Shown: positions 8,219 to 17,292, counted from the first letter of the stretch. The stretch: DNA of 64,000 nt from Bradyrhizobium liaoningense (GCF_018130785.1 NZ_JAFCJT010000001.1:1116001-1180000); one strand, 5' to 3'. A program made the numbers and translations. Notes: generated from the sequence alone by a model not told the origin.

Positions 8219-9648
8219 TTAGAAACACGACGCCATCGTCCGCAACGCCGCGCTGATCTCGTTCTCGCGCCAGGCCGCGAAGCCGAGCAGCAGGCCATGG
8301 TCGCGTGGACGGCCGAGCGCCAGGCTGGATAAGGCCCGTGTTTCAACGCCTGCCTCGACCAGCCGTTTCACCGCCGCCTGATCGGCCCGGCCGCGCTTGA
8401 GGCGGGCGACGAGCTGGATGCCGCCCGAGGGCACTTCGGCAGAGAGAACTTCGCCCAGATGGCGCTCCAGTCCCGCCGCGAGATGATCGCGGCGCGCATG
8501 GTAGAGCCGGCGCATCCGGCGCAGATGCGCGAGAAAATGCCCGTCGGCGATGAACTCCGCCAGCGCTTCCTGGATATGGCTGGAGGCGATCAGCCCGATG
8601 TGCCGCTGGGCGATCTCCAGGGTGCCGACCAGCCCTGGTGGCGCGACGACATAGCCGAGCCGGATATCGGACGTCATCGCCTTCGAAAACGTTCCGACAT
8701 AGAACACGCGGCCATGGGCGTCTAACCCCTGCAAGGCCGGCACCGGCCGGCTGTCATAGTGGAATTCGCCGTCGTAATCGTCTTCGACGATCCAGGTCTC
8801 GCCTGGCCTGCTGAGACCGAGAAATTCGGTGCGGCGCGCGAGCGACATCAGCCGCCCGGTCGGGTGCTGGTGCGATGGGGTCATGAAGATGAGCTTTGGC
8901 GCGGCCAGTCCCGGCATCCGCTGCATGCCCTGCTCATCCAGCTTCATGCCTGTCACGCGCGCGCCGGACGCGCGGAAAGCGGCCGCCGCGCCGGGATAGC
9001 CGGGGTCCTCGACCCACACGTCATCGCCGGGCGTAATGAGCGACGCGGCAATCAAGGTCAGCGCGGCCTGTGCGCTGGGCAGGATCAGGATCTGATCAGC
9101 CGTGGCGCGAACGCCTCTGCTGGTCGCAAGATAGTGCGCCAGCGCCTCGCAGAGGCGTGTGCGGTTGACCGGTCCGAGCTCACGTTTGGCCGCACGCACG
9201 GCGCTGCGGCGCAGGCAGCGGGCCCAGATCTCGTTCGGAAACTCTCTGAAATCACCATGGCCCGGACGCAACGGCTTCAGCGGTGCCTGATAGGACATCG
9301 GCCAGTCCGCCCGCTTGAGCTTTGAAGCCCACGGAGAGAGCCGCAACTTTGCGGAGCGCGCGCCGGATACGACCGCCCCCACCCCTCACCCTGCGCGCCG
9401 CCGTCGGCCGTGACCACCGGACGGCGGCCGCGCGAGGTCTCGAGATATCCCTCGGCGGCGAGCTGCTCGAACGCATAGGTGACGGTGTTGCGCGAGACGC
9501 CGAGATCGCTCGCGAGCCGGCGGCTCGACGGCAGCGCGCGGCCCTTGCCGAGGCGACCGGCCGCGATCAGGTTTCGCAGCTGCCCCGTCAGCTGCGCCGC
9601 CAGCCCTTCGTCGTCGACCCGCTTCAGGTCGATCAGGGCAGAGATCAT
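8219..9648 (-). pseudogene. MocR/PdxR-type GntR regulator with aminotransferase domain, frameshifted
   Basis: MocR proteins join an N-terminal GntR winged helix to a class I aminotransferase-like domain. Both parts are here but in different frames. The HTH half (ATG 9648, SRRLASDLGVSRNTVTYAFE) continues out of frame to a stop at 9277, while the aminotransferase half (LSPWASKLKRADWP onward, with the PLP-lysine segment GTFSKAMTSDIRLGY) is read in the -1 frame to the stop at 8219. The break maps to a G-rich stretch whose longest run is at 9376-9380 (C5 on the plus strand). One extra base would restore a full-length protein of about 475 residues. It may be a true mutation, an assembly error, or slippage. 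It is divergent from an EamA transporter, a classic MocR arrangement. Confidence 0.75.
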
Positions 9649-9660
9649 GCTTTCCGAAAC

Positions 9661-9703
9661 TGGCACCTTATTCCTTTTCAATCTGGCACTTTTTTAGGTG
9701 CCA
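9661..9703. promoter_or_regulatory. Candidate MocR operator: TGGCACC/TGGCACT/GGTGCCA repeats
   Basis: TGGCACC at 9661-9667 and TGGCACT at 9684-9690 are direct repeats 23 bp apart (both followed by T-rich sequence), and GGTGCCA at 9697-9703 is the inverted form. They sit between the divergent mocR-like gene and the EamA transporter. MocR dimers commonly bind direct repeats in such regions. Binding by this regulator is inferred. Confidence 0.5.
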
Positions 9704-9748
9704 ACCGGAATGCTATCCACCGGGCTGGACTGCTTCAAGGATTTTGCG

Positions 9749-10663
9749 ATGAACTCCCTCTCACCCCGCACGGCCGTCGGCCTGTTCCTCATCGTCGTGC
9801 TGGCCTGGGGCGTGAATTGGTCCGTCACGAAACAGCTCGTTCAGTTCCTTCCGCCACTGTGGACTTCAGCGATCCGGAGCTGGATAGCGCTGGCCGGATT
9901 GTTCGTGATCCTCGGGCTGAGCAACAATCTGGTGATCCCGGAGCGACGCGACATTCCCGTGATCCTGAGCGTCGCGCTGCTGCACATGACGATATTCTCT
10001 GTCCTGGTTGCGGCCGGTGTGCGCTTCCTGCCCGCGAGCAAGGCCATCGTGCTCGGCTACACCACGCCGCTCTGGGTCGCGATCGCCGCGCCCTTGCTGG
10101 GGAAGGATACGCTGACCGCGCCAAAACTCGCCGGCGCCCTGCTCGGGCTGATCGGCCTTGCCGTGATCATGAACCCGGCATCGATCGACTGGACCAATAC
10201 CAACGTCGTGCTCGGCGCCGGCATGGTCATCCTGGCCGCGATCTCCTGGGCTGCAAACATCATCTACATCCGCGCGCATCGCTGGATTGCCTCCCCGCTT
10301 CAGCTGCTGATCTGGCAGGTGCTTGTGGCGACCATCGTGCTGACAGGGTCGGCGGCAATCACGGACGGACTGCCGCACGCGGAATGGTCCTGGAAGCTCG
10401 TGCTGCTGTTCCTGTATTCCGGCCTGATCGGGACCGCACTGGCCTATTGGGCAATGTCGATGGTCAACAAGAGCATCTCGGCTCTGACGACGTCGCTCGG
10501 CACCACTGGAACGCCGCTCGTCGGCATCGCCAGTGCGGCGATCCTGCTGGGCGAGCCGATCGACATGAGCCTGGCCGTCGCGGCCGCTCTGATCGTCACC
10601 GGCATTGGCCTTGCGACGCTGGGCGACCGGCTGCTGCGCGGTCAGGCCACCGCGAGCGGCTGA
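9749..10663 (+). CDS. EamA/DMT-family transporter
   Basis: 304-residue inner-membrane protein with about ten hydrophobic segments arranged as two EamA repeats (first starting LIVVLAWGVNWSVTK, second from GMVILAAISWAANIIY). The ATG at 9749 has AAGGA upstream; an earlier in-frame GTG at 9698 lies inside the putative operator and is rejected. Members export amino acids, metabolites or toxic analogues. Divergence from a MocR-type regulator suggests control by a PLP-binding, amino-acid-sensing protein, although that regulator is frameshifted here. The last 22 bases overlap the convergent YeeE gene. Confidence 0.88.
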   Translation: MNSLSPRTAVGLFLIVVLAWGVNWSVTKQLVQFLPPLWTSAIRSWIALAGLFVILGLSNNLVIPERRDIPVILSVALLHMTIFSVLVAAGVRFLPASKAIVLGYTTPLWVAIAAPLLGKDTLTAPKLAGALLGLIGLAVIMNPASIDWTNTNVVLGAGMVILAAISWAANIIYIRAHRWIASPLQLLIWQVLVATIVLTGSAAITDGLPHAEWSWKLVLLFLYSGLIGTALAYWAMSMVNKSISALTTSLGTTGTPLVGIASAAILLGEPIDMSLAVAAALIVTGIGLATLGDRLLRGQATASG

Positions 10664-11700
10664 ACCCGCAGTGCACCGCGCAGGCCCGCCGTCGTGCCGA
10701 GCAGGATGCCGGCGACCGCGACGAACGAGCCCAGCGCGAGCGTCGACACACCGGTGAGCCCCTGCCCGATCGAGCAGCCGAATGCCATCACGCCGCCGAT
10801 CCCCATCAGCGCTGCACCACCGGCCGAGCGCAGCATGTGGCGCGGCGAGGAATAACCTTCGAGGTGAAACCGGCCTGTGGCGAGCGCGGTGACCAGGCTG
10901 CCGGCGAGGACGCCGGCAACGGTGGCGATGCCGAAGTTGAGCGTCAGCCCGGTCGAGAGCATGGCGAACTGCAGCGCGTCCGCGATCGGCGCGATGAAGG
11001 TGAGCGACGTCACCGGGACGGGATTGAAATCGTCGGCGCCGAGATAGCCGGTGACGAACCAGCCGCTGGCGACCAGGAGGCCGACGACGACACCGGCTGC
11101 AATCTGGCCGGGCGAACGCCGAAACGCCGGGTGTGCGAAAGCAAACAGGATCAGCGCAATGACCATTGCAGCAGCGGTCAGCGCGCGCGAGACCGCTTCA
11201 CCGGGACCAAGCGTCGCCAACAGTGACGGCAGCGAATTGGCGTTGACGGTCGTTTGCGAGGCCTGAACCAGTGCAATACGGGCTGGCGCGATCAGGCCCT
11301 TGAGCGTCATCTGCGCGGCAATGGCGAGCACGATCACGACGACGAAGGAGCGGAGATTGCCGCGGCCGAGCAGCACCAGTGCTCGCGAGCCGCAGCCGTT
11401 CGACAGCACCATGCCGTAGCCGAACAACAGGCCGCCGAGGAACAGCACCGGCGTCGAAAAGGATTGTTGCAGATAGATCGACTTGCCGAGATCGACCATG
11501 TCTCGACCGGCAAGGAATTGGCTCGCAGCGATCGCAACCGCAATCGCCAGCGCGTAGGTCCGCACCAGCCGCCCGTCTCCCTCGGCCAGCCAGCCGCGCA
11601 TGCTGCTCATCAGGCAGAACCCGCTGAGCAGGCCGACGGCACCGTAGACCAAGCCGATGATAAGGCCGGCGAGGATGACGAGTTGAGTGGACGAGTCCAT
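10642..11700 (-). CDS. YeeE/YedE family (TsuA-like) transport protein
   Basis: 352-residue polytopic membrane protein of the YeeE/YedE family, whose studied members import thiosulfate. Conserved cysteine motifs of the family are visible: Cys103 in LSNGCGSR and Cys309 in AFGCSIGQGLTG, with a further Cys29 in the first helix pair. The ATG at 11700 is preferred over a TTG two codons upstream. The gene ends inside the 3' end of the convergent EamA gene. It starts 3 bases after the stop of the upstream MDR dehydrogenase, so the two may be co-transcribed. The sulfur substrate is family inference only. Confidence 0.85.
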   Translation of the reverse strand: MDSSTQLVILAGLIIGLVYGAVGLLSGFCLMSSMRGWLAEGDGRLVRTYALAIAVAIAASQFLAGRDMVDLGKSIYLQQSFSTPVLFLGGLLFGYGMVLSNGCGSRALVLLGRGNLRSFVVVIVLAIAAQMTLKGLIAPARIALVQASQTTVNANSLPSLLATLGPGEAVSRALTAAAMVIALILFAFAHPAFRRSPGQIAAGVVVGLLVASGWFVTGYLGADDFNPVPVTSLTFIAPIADALQFAMLSTGLTLNFGIATVAGVLAGSLVTALATGRFHLEGYSSPRHMLRSAGGAALMGIGGVMAFGCSIGQGLTGVSTLALGSFVAVAGILLGTTAGLRGALRVQPLAVA

Positions 11701-11702
11701 GA

Positions 11703-12707
11703 TCAAGGCTTCAGGATAACCCGATCGCGCGACGAGCCGGCGACCGCGACATAGGCCTCCTTGGCGCGCTCCAGCGGATAGACGGCATTCGCATTGATCG
11801 GGAATGGTTTCAGGTGCCCGCTCGCAAAACCCGGGCCGAGGTCACGCAGCACGGCGCCCGTCGCTGCCGAGGATAGGCCGAGCGTGTCGATACCGACATA
11901 GGTGTGCTGTCCGCGATAGAATTCGAGGATGTTGAACTGCACGATCCGGTCGATCGCGGCGATCAGGATCTGGCGGCCGCGTAATGCGAGGGACTTGTGC
12001 GCGGCCTGGAAATAGGGATCGCCGACCGTGTTGAAGACGATGTCGGCGCCCTTGCCGCCGGTCACTTCGCGCACGCGCGTGGCGACATCGGTTGCGGAGG
12101 CGTCGATGACCTCGATGGGCGCATTGGCATGGCCCTCATAGGCTTCCGCCTTGCGCACCACGCCGATGACGCGCGCCCCCTGCCAGGTTGCGATCTGGAC
12201 CGCGGCCTGACCGACCTTGCCGTTGACGCCGAACACCAGCACGGTTTCGCCGGGCTTTGGAATGCCGGCGCGCCGAAAGCCTTCCATTGCGGTGACGAAG
12301 GGCACGCCGATGCCGGCGGCCTCCTCCCAGGACACCGTCTTCGGCTTCTCCACCACGGCGTCAGCTTCGACGACGACATGGCTGGCGTGGGTGCCGTCGC
12401 GGCGGATGCCGAGATCGCCGGAGGAGCCGAACACCTCGCGGCCGATCGTATCCGCCGGTCCGCCAATCACCACACCGGCATAATCGCGGCCGGACGTGCG
12501 GGGGAAGACGGCATAGGGCATCAGCCCGGTGGCGGCCTTGACGTCGGACGGGTTGACGGCCGCGGCCTTGATCTCGATCAGGAGATCATTGGGACCGCGC
12601 GCCAGCGTATGAGGCTCGACGCCAGGTGCGATCGCAGCGGCGCTCTCGGCTTTGGCGTTGAGGCGCACGCAGCGCGCTTCGACGGTTTTGGTATCGGCTG
12701 GCGACAT
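11703..12707 (-). CDS. Zinc-independent MDR oxidoreductase (quinone reductase-like)
   Basis: 334-residue medium-chain dehydrogenase/reductase. The N-terminal GroES-like domain (AAAVNPSDVKAATG) is followed by a Rossmann domain with the nucleotide-binding stretch VLVFGVNGKVGQAAVQIA. No catalytic-zinc cysteine/histidine set is apparent, so it is closer to NADPH:quinone or enoyl reductases than to zinc alcohol dehydrogenases. I start it at ATG 12707 rather than the GTG four codons upstream. It lies 51 bases downstream of paaK on the same strand and could be read from the paa transcript. It is not a standard Paa enzyme. Confidence 0.85.
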   Translation of the reverse strand: MSPADTKTVEARCVRLNAKAESAAAIAPGVEPHTLARGPNDLLIEIKAAAVNPSDVKAATGLMPYAVFPRTSGRDYAGVVIGGPADTIGREVFGSSGDLGIRRDGTHASHVVVEADAVVEKPKTVSWEEAAGIGVPFVTAMEGFRRAGIPKPGETVLVFGVNGKVGQAAVQIATWQGARVIGVVRKAEAYEGHANAPIEVIDASATDVATRVREVTGGKGADIVFNTVGDPYFQAAHKSLALRGRQILIAAIDRIVQFNILEFYRGQHTYVGIDTLGLSSAATGAVLRDLGPGFASGHLKPFPINANAVYPLERAKEAYVAVAGSSRDRVILKP

Positions 12708-12758
12708 CGAAAAGCCCACGATTTCTCGCGGGCCTTGTCGCCTTTGGGCGCGGCCAAG

Positions 12759-14090
12759 TCAATCCTTCGGCCGCTTGTCGTAGAGGCGCTTGGCCTTGCC
12801 GAGCGAGCGCTCCAGCGTGGCCGGCGCGACCACGCGCACCTGGGAGCTGATGCCGATAGTGTTCTTGATGTGGGTCGAGATGCGGTCGGCGTGATCGACG
12901 AGCCCCCGACCGTCCCAGTGTTCGGGCCGCGCCTCGGCAATAATGGTCAGTTCGTCCATGCGGCCTTCGCGTGTGAGTTCAAGAATGAAATGCCCGCCGC
13001 ACCAGTCGGTCGCGAGCAGCACTTCCTCGATCTGGGTCGGGAACAGATTGACCCCGCGCAGGATGATCATGTCGTCCGAACGGCCGGTCACCTTCTCCAT
13101 GCGCCGCATGCCCGGCCGCGCCGTGCCCGGCAGCAGCCGCGTCAGGTCGCGGGTGCGATAGCGGATCACCGGAAAACCTTCCTTGGTCAGCGAGGTGAAG
13201 ACCAGTTCGCCCTTTGCGCCGTCCGGCAGCACCGCGCCGGTCTCTGGATCGATCACTTCAGGATAGAAATGGTCCTCCCAGATGTGCAGGCCGTCCTTGG
13301 TCTCGATGCATTCCTGCGCGACGCCGGGGCCGATCACCTCCGAGAGGCCATAGATGTCGGTCGCGTCCATGTCGAAGGCATCCTCGATCTCCCCGCGCAT
13401 TGCATTGGTCCAGGGCTCGGCGCCGAAGATGCCGACCTTGAGCGAGCACTGGCGCGGGTCGAGCTTCTGGCGCTTGAACTCGTCGAGGATCGCCAGCATG
13501 TAGCTCGGCGTCACCGTGATGATGTCGGGCCGGAAATCATTGATGAGCTGTACCTGCCGCTCGGTCATGCCGCCGGAGATCGGCACCACGGTGCAACCAA
13601 GTTTCTCGGCACCGTAGTGCACGCCCAATCCGCCGGTAAACAGGCCATAGCCATAGGCGTTGTGGATGATCATGCCCGTGCGGCCGCCGGCGGCGCGAAT
13701 CGAGCGTGCCATCACCTCCGACCAGGTATCGATATCGCGCTGGGTGTAGCCGACAACGATCGGCTTGCCTGTCGTGCCCGAGGAAGCATGCACGCGCACC
13801 AGCTTCTCGCGTGGCACCGCGAACATGTTGAACGGATAATTGTCGCGCAGATCCGTCTTCACCGTGAACGGGAATTTCGCGAGATCGGAGAGTTCGCGAA
13901 AGTCGGACGGATGCACGCCGGCCTTGTCGAAGGACTGGCGATAATGCGCGACGTTGTCGTAGGCGTGCTTCAGCGACCAGGCCAGCCGCTGCTTTTGCAG
14001 CGCCATGATCTCGTCACGTGACGCGCGCTCATGCGCGTCCATCTCGGCACTATAGGCGTTGCCACCTTCCTTGAGCCTCGTCAGAGCCAT
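12759..14090 (-). CDS. paaK: Phenylacetate-CoA ligase
   Basis: 443-residue adenylate-forming enzyme that activates phenylacetate to phenylacetyl-CoA, the first committed step of the aerobic Paa pathway. The AMP/phosphate loop SSGTTGKP is at 103-110, and DIYGLSEVIGPGVAQEC and YRTRDLTRLLPG are typical PaaK motifs. The C-terminal domain ends with SLGKAKRLYDKR. The ATG at 14090 has GAGG immediately upstream; 22 further in-frame codons lack family character. Lying downstream of paaI in the same orientation, it fits the paa cluster. Length and motifs match PaaK fully. Confidence 0.96.
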   Translation of the reverse strand: MALTRLKEGGNAYSAEMDAHERASRDEIMALQKQRLAWSLKHAYDNVAHYRQSFDKAGVHPSDFRELSDLAKFPFTVKTDLRDNYPFNMFAVPREKLVRVHASSGTTGKPIVVGYTQRDIDTWSEVMARSIRAAGGRTGMIIHNAYGYGLFTGGLGVHYGAEKLGCTVVPISGGMTERQVQLINDFRPDIITVTPSYMLAILDEFKRQKLDPRQCSLKVGIFGAEPWTNAMRGEIEDAFDMDATDIYGLSEVIGPGVAQECIETKDGLHIWEDHFYPEVIDPETGAVLPDGAKGELVFTSLTKEGFPVIRYRTRDLTRLLPGTARPGMRRMEKVTGRSDDMIILRGVNLFPTQIEEVLLATDWCGGHFILELTREGRMDELTIIAEARPEHWDGRGLVDHADRISTHIKNTIGISSQVRVVAPATLERSLGKAKRLYDKRPKD

Positions 14091-14131
14091 CCTCGTTTCC
14101 CCACATTGGTTGGTTCTTTTTATTGATCTTG

Positions 14132-14581
14132 TTATTGATCTTGCGTCGGCAGCCACGTGCCGGGAATGACACGCGAATGCCCACGGAATTCCGCGATGAC
14201 GGTGTCACTCACTGTCACGCGCACGTCGTAGATGCCTGAGCGTCCGCCACGGCTGACCTCGCGTGCTTTTGCAACGAGGCGGTCACCAAGCTTGCCCGGC
14301 TTGATGAAGGTGATCTGGCCCTGCGCCGCCACGACACGTTCATTGTGCGAATTGCAAGCAAAGGCGAAGGCGGAATCGGCGAGCGTGAAGATGAAGCCGC
14401 CATGGGCGATGCGCTGGCCGTTGACCATGTCCGGCCGCACATTCATCGCCAGCGTCGCGAAGCCCGGACCGATCTCGACGATCTCCATGCCGAGCCCCTT
14501 GGAGGCATCGTCCTCCGCCCACATGGCGTCGGCGCAGGCGCGGGCAATATCCTCGGGCGAAAGGTTGGCTTTGACGTTCAC
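14132..14581 (-). CDS. paaI: Hydroxyphenylacetyl-CoA thioesterase
   Basis: 149-residue hotdog-fold thioesterase. The HGG motif (residues 60-62 in RIAHGGFIFTLADSAFAFACN, given here in two parts: RIAHGG and FTLADSAFAF) with Asp69 on the central helix is the PaaI active site. PaaI removes CoA from dead-end hydroxyphenylacetyl-CoA or ring-epoxide products and so protects the CoA pool. The start is a GTG with GGGAGAAG upstream. It lies between paaK and paaE on the same strand, with gaps of 41 and 55 bases. Confidence 0.94.
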   Translation of the reverse strand: MNVKANLSPEDIARACADAMWAEDDASKGLGMEIVEIGPGFATLAMNVRPDMVNGQRIAHGGFIFTLADSAFAFACNSHNERVVAAQGQITFIKPGKLGDRLVAKAREVSRGGRSGIYDVRVTVSDTVIAEFRGHSRVIPGTWLPTQDQ

Positions 14582-14636
14582 GCGCTTCTCCCGGCCAAAT
14601 GCCTGGCCATAATGCTCTGCTGCCCGGCCATAACTG

Positions 14637-15719
14637 TCAAACGTGATCGTAATCGACCACGACTCGTTCCGACGATGGCTTCGCCTGGCAGGTCAGGACG
14701 AAGCCGGCCTTCAACTCCCAGGGCTCCAGCGAATAGTTGATGTCCATCGGCGCCTCACCCTCGACCAGCTTGGCGCGGCAGGTCGAGCACATGCCGCCCT
14801 TGCAGGCGAAAGGCAGATCGACGCCGGCGCGCAGCGCGGCATCGAGGATCGCCTCGTCCTCGGCAACCGGCACGTCACGACGCTTGCCGTCGATGATCAG
14901 CGAGGCCATCGCCTTCGGAGGCGCGTCGGGCGCAACGATCTTCTTCGGTCGCGGCTTGCCGCCGAATTCGGAGACGAAGCGCTCCACGTGGATGCGCTCC
15001 TCCGCGATGCCGAGATCCCTGCAAGTCGCCTCGATCTCCTCGCTCATGCCAAGGGGACCACAGATAAAGATATGATCGACACTCGCGGCCGGTACCAGGG
15101 AGCGCAGCAGCACCCTCACCTTGTCGCCGTCGAGCCGGCCATGCAGGATCGGGATGTCCTGCTCCTCGCCGGAGATGACGTGGAAGATCGAAAGGCGATC
15201 GATGAAGCGATCCTTCAGCTCTTCGAGCGCCTCGAGGAACATGATGTTGTCGGTCGCGCGGTTGCCGTAGAACAGGAAGAAGCGGCTGTCCGGCTCGCGC
15301 GCGAGCACGCCCTTGACGATCGACAGGATCGGCGTGATGCCGGAGCCTGCGGCAAAGCCGACATGGATGCGTCCGCCATCTGCCGGCGGGATCACGCCGA
15401 AGCGTCCGGTCGGCGTCATGACGTCGAGCTCATCGCCGCATTTGAGTTCATCCGCCGCCCAGTTCGAAAATGCTCCGCCGTCGACCTTCTTCACGGCAAT
15501 GCGGATTTCGCCATCGTCAGGACCCGAGCAGATCGAATAGGAGCGCCGGACTTCTTCGCCATCCAGCATGGTGCGGAGCGTGAGGTACTGGCCGGGCGCG
15601 AAAGCGTAATCGCCCGCGAGTTCGCCGGGAACCGCAAAGGTCAACGACACGGCGTCGGCCGCCTCGCGGCGGAGGTCGCTAACGGCCAGGCGATGGAAGC
15701 GCGGTGCGGCTGCTGACAT
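14637..15719 (-). CDS. paaE: 1,2-phenylacetyl-CoA epoxidase, reductase subunit
   Basis: 360-residue reductase feeding electrons from NADPH to the PaaABC(D) epoxidase. An N-terminal FAD domain (RRSYSICSG) is followed by an NAD(P) domain (GFAAGSGITPILSI, FICGPLGMSEEIE) and a C-terminal plant-type [2Fe-2S] domain with ligands Cys306, Cys311, Cys314 and Cys344 (ACKGGMCSTC...LTC). The ATG at 15719 lies directly after the paaD stop; upstream in-frame codons overlap paaD and are not family-like. It is the fifth gene of the contiguous paaABCDE set. Confidence 0.96.
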   Translation of the reverse strand: MSAAAPRFHRLAVSDLRREAADAVSLTFAVPGELAGDYAFAPGQYLTLRTMLDGEEVRRSYSICSGPDDGEIRIAVKKVDGGAFSNWAADELKCGDELDVMTPTGRFGVIPPADGGRIHVGFAAGSGITPILSIVKGVLAREPDSRFFLFYGNRATDNIMFLEALEELKDRFIDRLSIFHVISGEEQDIPILHGRLDGDKVRVLLRSLVPAASVDHIFICGPLGMSEEIEATCRDLGIAEERIHVERFVSEFGGKPRPKKIVAPDAPPKAMASLIIDGKRRDVPVAEDEAILDAALRAGVDLPFACKGGMCSTCRAKLVEGEAPMDINYSLEPWELKAGFVLTCQAKPSSERVVVDYDHV

Positions 15720-15721
15720 GG

Positions 15722-16225
15722 TCAATGACACTTGAAATAATCGAAGGGTTCGCGGCAGGCCTTGCAGCGCCAGAGCGCCTTGCAGGAGGTCGAGCCGAAT
15801 TCGGACAGCAACTCGGTATTGTCGGAGCGGCATTGCGGGCATGCGACCGCCTGCTCACCGAACAGCGCACGGCGCGAGCTCGAGGCTTGCGGCGGCGCAA
15901 TGCCGTAGGCGCGCAGCTTCCGGCGCCCCTCTTCGCTCATCCAGTCGGTGGTCCACGCCGGCGACAGCACCGTGCGGACCTTCGGACGATGAAAGCCAGC
16001 GCGCTCCAACGCGACCTCGATTTCGAACGCAATCATGTTCATGGCCGGGCAGCCTGAGTAAGTCGGGGTGATCGCGACCTCGACATGATCGCCGTCGAGA
16101 ACGACATCGCGAAGCACGCCGAGATCAGCGATGGTCAGCACTGGAATCTCGGGATCAACCACGTTCGCGGCGGCGTCCCATGCGCGCCGGCGCAACTCAC
16201 TGTCGCGGTCGAGCACCGTCACCAT
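15722..16225 (-). CDS. paaD: Phenylacetyl-CoA epoxidase assembly/maturation protein PaaD
   Basis: 167-residue protein with an N-terminal MIP18/DUF59 domain (NVVDPEIPVLTIADLG, YSGCPAMNMI), as in iron-sulfur or metal-site maturation factors, and a C-terminal zinc-ribbon-like tail with Cys129-x2-Cys132 and Cys154-x2-Cys157. PaaD is required for active phenylacetyl-CoA epoxidase, presumably for the di-iron or Fe-S centre. The ATG at 16225 gives a 7-base overlap with paaC, indicating translational coupling. The longer in-frame extension over paaC is not conserved-looking. Confidence 0.94.
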   Translation of the reverse strand: MVTVLDRDSELRRRAWDAAANVVDPEIPVLTIADLGVLRDVVLDGDHVEVAITPTYSGCPAMNMIAFEIEVALERAGFHRPKVRTVLSPAWTTDWMSEEGRRKLRAYGIAPPQASSSRRALFGEQAVACPQCRSDNTELLSEFGSTSCKALWRCKACREPFDYFKCH

Positions 16226-16995
16226 GTCTGCCCCGGGAACGTGCGCTGCATCGATTGCAGTTCGGACAGGAGATGGCCGAGATGCTCGCTGTGCCGGCCG
16301 GAACGGCCGCCCTGCTGCATCCAGTCGTTCTGCGGCAGCGCCAGCGTCGCTTCGCTGACGACATCGGAGAGCGTCGTCAGCCAGCGGCCGCACAAGGTCC
16401 CGGGATCGATGGCGATGCCGGCATGGATCAGGGCGCGTTCGCCGTCATCAACGGCAAACATCTCGCCGGTGAAGGCCCAGAGGTGATCGATCGCGGCTTG
16501 CGCGCGAGCGTGGCTTTCGTCCGTGCCGTCGCCGAGCCGAATGATCCATTCCGAGGCGTGGCGCAGATGATAGGCGCTCTCCTTCTCCGACTTGGCGGCA
16601 ATCGCCGCGAGGGTCGCATCACGCGAGGCCATCATCGCCCGCCAGTAGAGGTCGGCGAAGGCCGAATAGAAGAACTGCCGCACCAGGGTCTGGGCAAAGT
16701 CGCCATTCGGCTGCTCGACCAGCAACAGGTTGCGGTACTGCCTGACATCGCGCAGGTACGCGAGCTTGTCCTCGTCGTTGTCCTTGCCTTCGGCCTTGGC
16801 GGCGTAAGTGTAGAGCTCGCGCGCCTGGCCGATGAGATCGAGCGCGATATTGGAGAGCGCCATATCCTCTTCCAGCATCGGCGCATGTCCGCACCATTCC
16901 GACAGCCGATGGCCCAGGATCAGCGCGTCGTCGGCGCGGCGCAGCGCGTAGAGCACCAGCGGCGTTTCAGAGACCTGGATGTTGGCCACAAGCAT
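16219..16995 (-). CDS. paaC: 1,2-phenylacetyl-CoA epoxidase, structural subunit PaaC
   Basis: 258-residue ferritin-like subunit that pairs with PaaA to form the epoxidase core; PaaC is the structural, non-catalytic partner. Typical segments are ALRRADDALILGHRLSEWCG and QFFYSAFADLYW, and the length matches the family. The start is the ATG at 16995, which overlaps the paaB stop in a TGATG arrangement; an adjacent GTG one codon upstream is the alternative. It overlaps paaD by 7 bases at its 3' end, so the paaB-C-D genes are translationally coupled. Confidence 0.95.
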   Translation of the reverse strand: MLVANIQVSETPLVLYALRRADDALILGHRLSEWCGHAPMLEEDMALSNIALDLIGQARELYTYAAKAEGKDNDEDKLAYLRDVRQYRNLLLVEQPNGDFAQTLVRQFFYSAFADLYWRAMMASRDATLAAIAAKSEKESAYHLRHASEWIIRLGDGTDESHARAQAAIDHLWAFTGEMFAVDDGERALIHAGIAIDPGTLCGRWLTTLSDVVSEATLALPQNDWMQQGGRSGRHSEHLGHLLSELQSMQRTFPGQTW

Positions 16996-17282
16996 CACAT
17001 GTGCCCCACTTCCTCTGGCACCTCATAGAAGGTCGGATGCCGGTAGATTTTCGATTCCGCCGGCTCGAACATCATGCCCTTCTCGGCGGGATCGCTCGCG
17101 GTGATCGCGGTGGACGGGACGACCCAGATCGACAAACCCTCGCCGCGCCGCGTGTAGATGTCGCGCGCGGCCTGCAAGGCCATGGTGGCGTCGCTCGCAT
17201 GCAGCGAGCCGACATGCTTGTGCGCGAGCCCGTTGCGGCTGCGAATGAAGACTTCCCACAGCGGCGTGTTCGGCGTGGCCAT
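16995..17282 (-). CDS. paaB: 1,2-phenylacetyl-CoA epoxidase subunit PaaB
   Basis: 95-residue small subunit of the multicomponent epoxidase, beginning MATPNTPLWEVFIRSRNG, a recognisable PaaB start. It contains HVGSLHASDATMALQAARD and SIWVVPS. PaaB stabilises the PaaAC complex and is needed for activity. The ATG at 17282 lies 10 bases after the paaA stop, and the 3' end overlaps the paaC start by one base. Confidence 0.95.
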   Translation of the reverse strand: MATPNTPLWEVFIRSRNGLAHKHVGSLHASDATMALQAARDIYTRRGEGLSIWVVPSTAITASDPAEKGMMFEPAESKIYRHPTFYEVPEEVGHM

Positions 17283-17292
17283 CGTGATCTCC

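Noticed and set aside
9322..11226. 634-codon open frame on the plus strand over the mocR-like, EamA and YeeE genes
   Set aside because: Crosses three genes in wrong frames; no domain. The apparent break of the mocR-like gene is not explained by it.
11997..14021. 674-codon open frame on the plus strand opposite the MDR gene and paaK
   Set aside because: Antisense to two genes with clear catalytic motifs; no family resemblance.
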